This document shows, in pieces, positions 62,825-64,000 of a stretch of 64,000 nucleotides of DNA. The position numbers and the translations under genes were made by a program. Source of the DNA: Chromatiaceae bacterium (GTDB lineage: Bacteria; Pseudomonadota; Gammaproteobacteria; Chromatiales; Chromatiaceae). The stretch lies in the NCBI GenBank assembly GCA_016714645.1, contig JADKCI010000005.1, positions 248,001 through 312,000 on the forward strand, read 5' to 3'. The notes below the pieces were generated by a model. That model saw only the letters and a list, made by a program, of their open reading frames with translations. It was not told where the DNA came from and searched no databases. Positions within the stretch are counted from its first letter, which is position 1; the number at the start of each line of letters is the position of its first letter.

Positions 62825-64000
62825 TCAGGAGGTCCAGGGGTACAGCCCAGGGGTTTTAGGCTCCTGGCTCTCTTCCTGCCCCGTTCCGGCGACCTCTGCC
62901 TCGCGCCTTTTTCCGAAGGCAAAGAGCCGCCGGCTGGACTTGCGCCAGAGACCCTGGGCGGTGAAACAACCCCACCCCCAACGCAACCAATTGAGCAGAC
63001 TGTTGGCGAGCCAGAATGCCCAAGCCAGCATCAGAAGTCGATAGACCCAGAGGGGCACCGAGATGACCCAGGGCTGGGGCAGGGTATCGCCAGCCCGGTC
63101 CTGGTACCAGAGGAGCTGGCCGGCATGGGAGCCATTGCCGGCGATCTGCATGGCGGGTTGCCCCAGCAGGCCCTCGGCTACCGCCGCGGCCAGGGCGCTC
63201 AAAGCCTGGAGGCTGAGCAGGACCAGGCCGATCTGGACCAGATTGAAGGCGCCGTTGCTCAGGCTTTGGCCTTGGGCCCCGCGCCAGGCCAGGGCCAGCA
63301 GCCAGCCGACGACCAGGATGGCCCCCAAGGGCGGCGCCTGACTGAGACCCAGCAGCAAGAGGCCCCATTGCCAGGGGCTGACGGGACTGAGCCGCAACCG
63401 GCCCAGGACCAGGGCAAACAGCAGGATCAGAGGGATCAGGCTCCAGAAGAGCACGGCCGGTCCCAGAGTGGGACCGCCCAGCCACAGCACCCAGCGATCT
63501 GGCCCTAATTCGATGCGCGTGGTGGCATTGACGCTGGGCGCGCCCAGACCCACGGCAGGCATAACGAGATGTATATCGATGCCAACTTCCTGAATCCAGA
63601 TCAATACCGCCTGCTGGTTACCCGGATGGACCGGCAGCAGAACCTGCCCCGCCTCCAGACGGATGGGCTGGGCCACGCCATCCAGGGTAACGGACTGCAA
63701 TCGGGCCCCCTCGGGCAGGCGCACCGGCTGCCGGCCGCCCCGCGAGGCACGCAGGTCCAGCGTCAGCGTGGCCTCGGTGGAGCGATCCCCCGGTCGCAGG
63801 CGCAGTTCGCTGGCATCCACCGTCAAGCTGGTCCCCGGGGCCCCCAGGGGCCGGCTGATACTCAGGTCCAGGGTCTCCCCCGCCCAGGGTCGCCATTCCG
63901 GCCACCACTGGCCCGTGGGGCTCTGGTGGTGGATCGGGGCCAGCCCGCTGAATTCGACATGCCAGAGGGGGCTGGCGTCCAGGCGCCAGACTTCGTTCCA
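62825..64000 (-). CDS. membrane protein with N-terminal beta-rich periplasmic domain, partial
   Basis: The frame is open to the right edge, so the true start lies outside (392 codons seen). The first ~170 visible residues are beta-rich (WHVEFSGLAP, LDLSISRPLGAPGTSLTVD, DGVAQPIRLEAGQ). About five to seven hydrophobic segments follow (PAVLFWSLIPLILLFALVLGR, WGLLLLGLSQAPPLGAI, LVQIGLVLLSLQALSALAAAVAEG, PLWVYRLLMLAWAFW), and the C-terminus is charged. I do not recognise the family. It lies 249 bases upstream of the papain-like gene on the same strand, so it may be its partner. Confidence 0.6.
   Translation of the reverse strand, partial: WNEVWRLDASPLWHVEFSGLAPIHHQSPTGQWWPEWRPWAGETLDLSISRPLGAPGTSLTVDASELRLRPGDRSTEATLTLDLRASRGGRQPVRLPEGARLQSVTLDGVAQPIRLEAGQVLLPVHPGNQQAVLIWIQEVGIDIHLVMPAVGLGAPSVNATTRIELGPDRWVLWLGGPTLGPAVLFWSLIPLILLFALVLGRLRLSPVSPWQWGLLLLGLSQAPPLGAILVVGWLLALAWRGAQGQSLSNGAFNLVQIGLVLLSLQALSALAAAVAEGLLGQPAMQIAGNGSHAGQLLWYQDRAGDTLPQPWVISVPLWVYRLLMLAWAFWLANSLLNWLRWGWGCFTAQGLWRKSSRRLFAFGKRREAEVAGTGQEESQEPKTPGLYPWTS

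Noticed and set aside
1..64000. CRISPR array, tRNA or rRNA genes
   Set aside because: No regularly spaced direct repeats, tRNA cloverleaf or rRNA-like stretch was seen by eye; a covariance-model scan would be the decisive check.

Overview
The window is high-GC DNA from a Gram-negative bacterium, most likely a gammaproteobacterium and plausibly a purple sulfur bacterium (Chromatiaceae-like). The Gram-negative call rests on outer-membrane phospholipase A, a Wza-type export lipoprotein and a Wzc-type kinase. The gammaproteobacterial call is inference from gene content: cytochrome-c type nitric oxide reductase, an Rpn-type nuclease remnant and PqqD/HprK-type accessory genes. No rRNA, tRNA or CRISPR array was seen.

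Layout. (1) 1-933 is the 3' part of an IS3-type DDE transposase, at the edge of a mosaic surface-polysaccharide region. (2) About 1,166-30,792, almost all on the minus strand, is a large exopolysaccharide/O-antigen locus. It holds glycosyltransferases, methyltransferases, two GDP-mannose 4,6-dehydratase paralogues, a Wzm/Wzt ABC exporter split by a decayed Rpn-type nuclease, a glutamine-dependent asparagine synthase, a membrane J-domain protein, a Wzc-like tyrosine autokinase with its Wza-like lipoprotein, a divergent CpsB/YwqE-type phosphatase, an O-antigen ligase-like protein and a NodU-type carbamoyltransferase. Several lower-GC genes and REP-like repeats at gene ends point to repeated exchange. 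(3) About 31,280-41,154 is a compact island that looks like an uncharacterised peptide-modification (RiPP-like) system. It has a 57-aa candidate precursor with a YxxP leader motif, two PqqD-like proteins, a radical SAM/SPASM protein, an HprK-related kinase, a nucleotidyltransferase plus a fragment of a second one, an S24/S26-type peptidase with Cys at the nucleophile position, and a 1,575-aa secreted Gly-rich protein with a gingipain-like C25 protease domain. (4) 41,180-43,282 is norCB with a DNR/NnrR-type box and a strong terminator. (5) 43,335-55,763 holds a Xre/RES toxin-antitoxin pair, then mostly transport and envelope genes: GNAT, SLC13 transporter, patatin, GntP permease, OMPLA, lipase-like hydrolase, TVP38, AI-2E family protein and a glycine-zipper lipoprotein. 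(6) 55,931-60,443 is a tight three-gene run: a tryptophanase-like PLP enzyme lacking a key Arg, an RsbW-like ATPase fused to a GNAT domain, and an SDR. (7) 60,454-64,000 encodes a secreted papain-like protease carrying its own chagasin-like inhibitor domain, with a one-base frameshift in its signal peptide, and a membrane protein running off the right edge.

How the parts work together: the Wzc-like kinase, Wza-like lipoprotein and YwqE-type phosphatase would control polymer export. The glycosyltransferases, dehydratases, carbamoyltransferase and methyltransferases would build and decorate the glycan, and Wzm/Wzt plus the ligase would export and attach it. In the peptide island I infer that PqqD-like proteins present the precursor to the radical SAM protein and other tailoring enzymes, and that the S26-like and C25 proteases act in maturation or surface display. 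All functions are read from protein sequence by eye; no database search was run.
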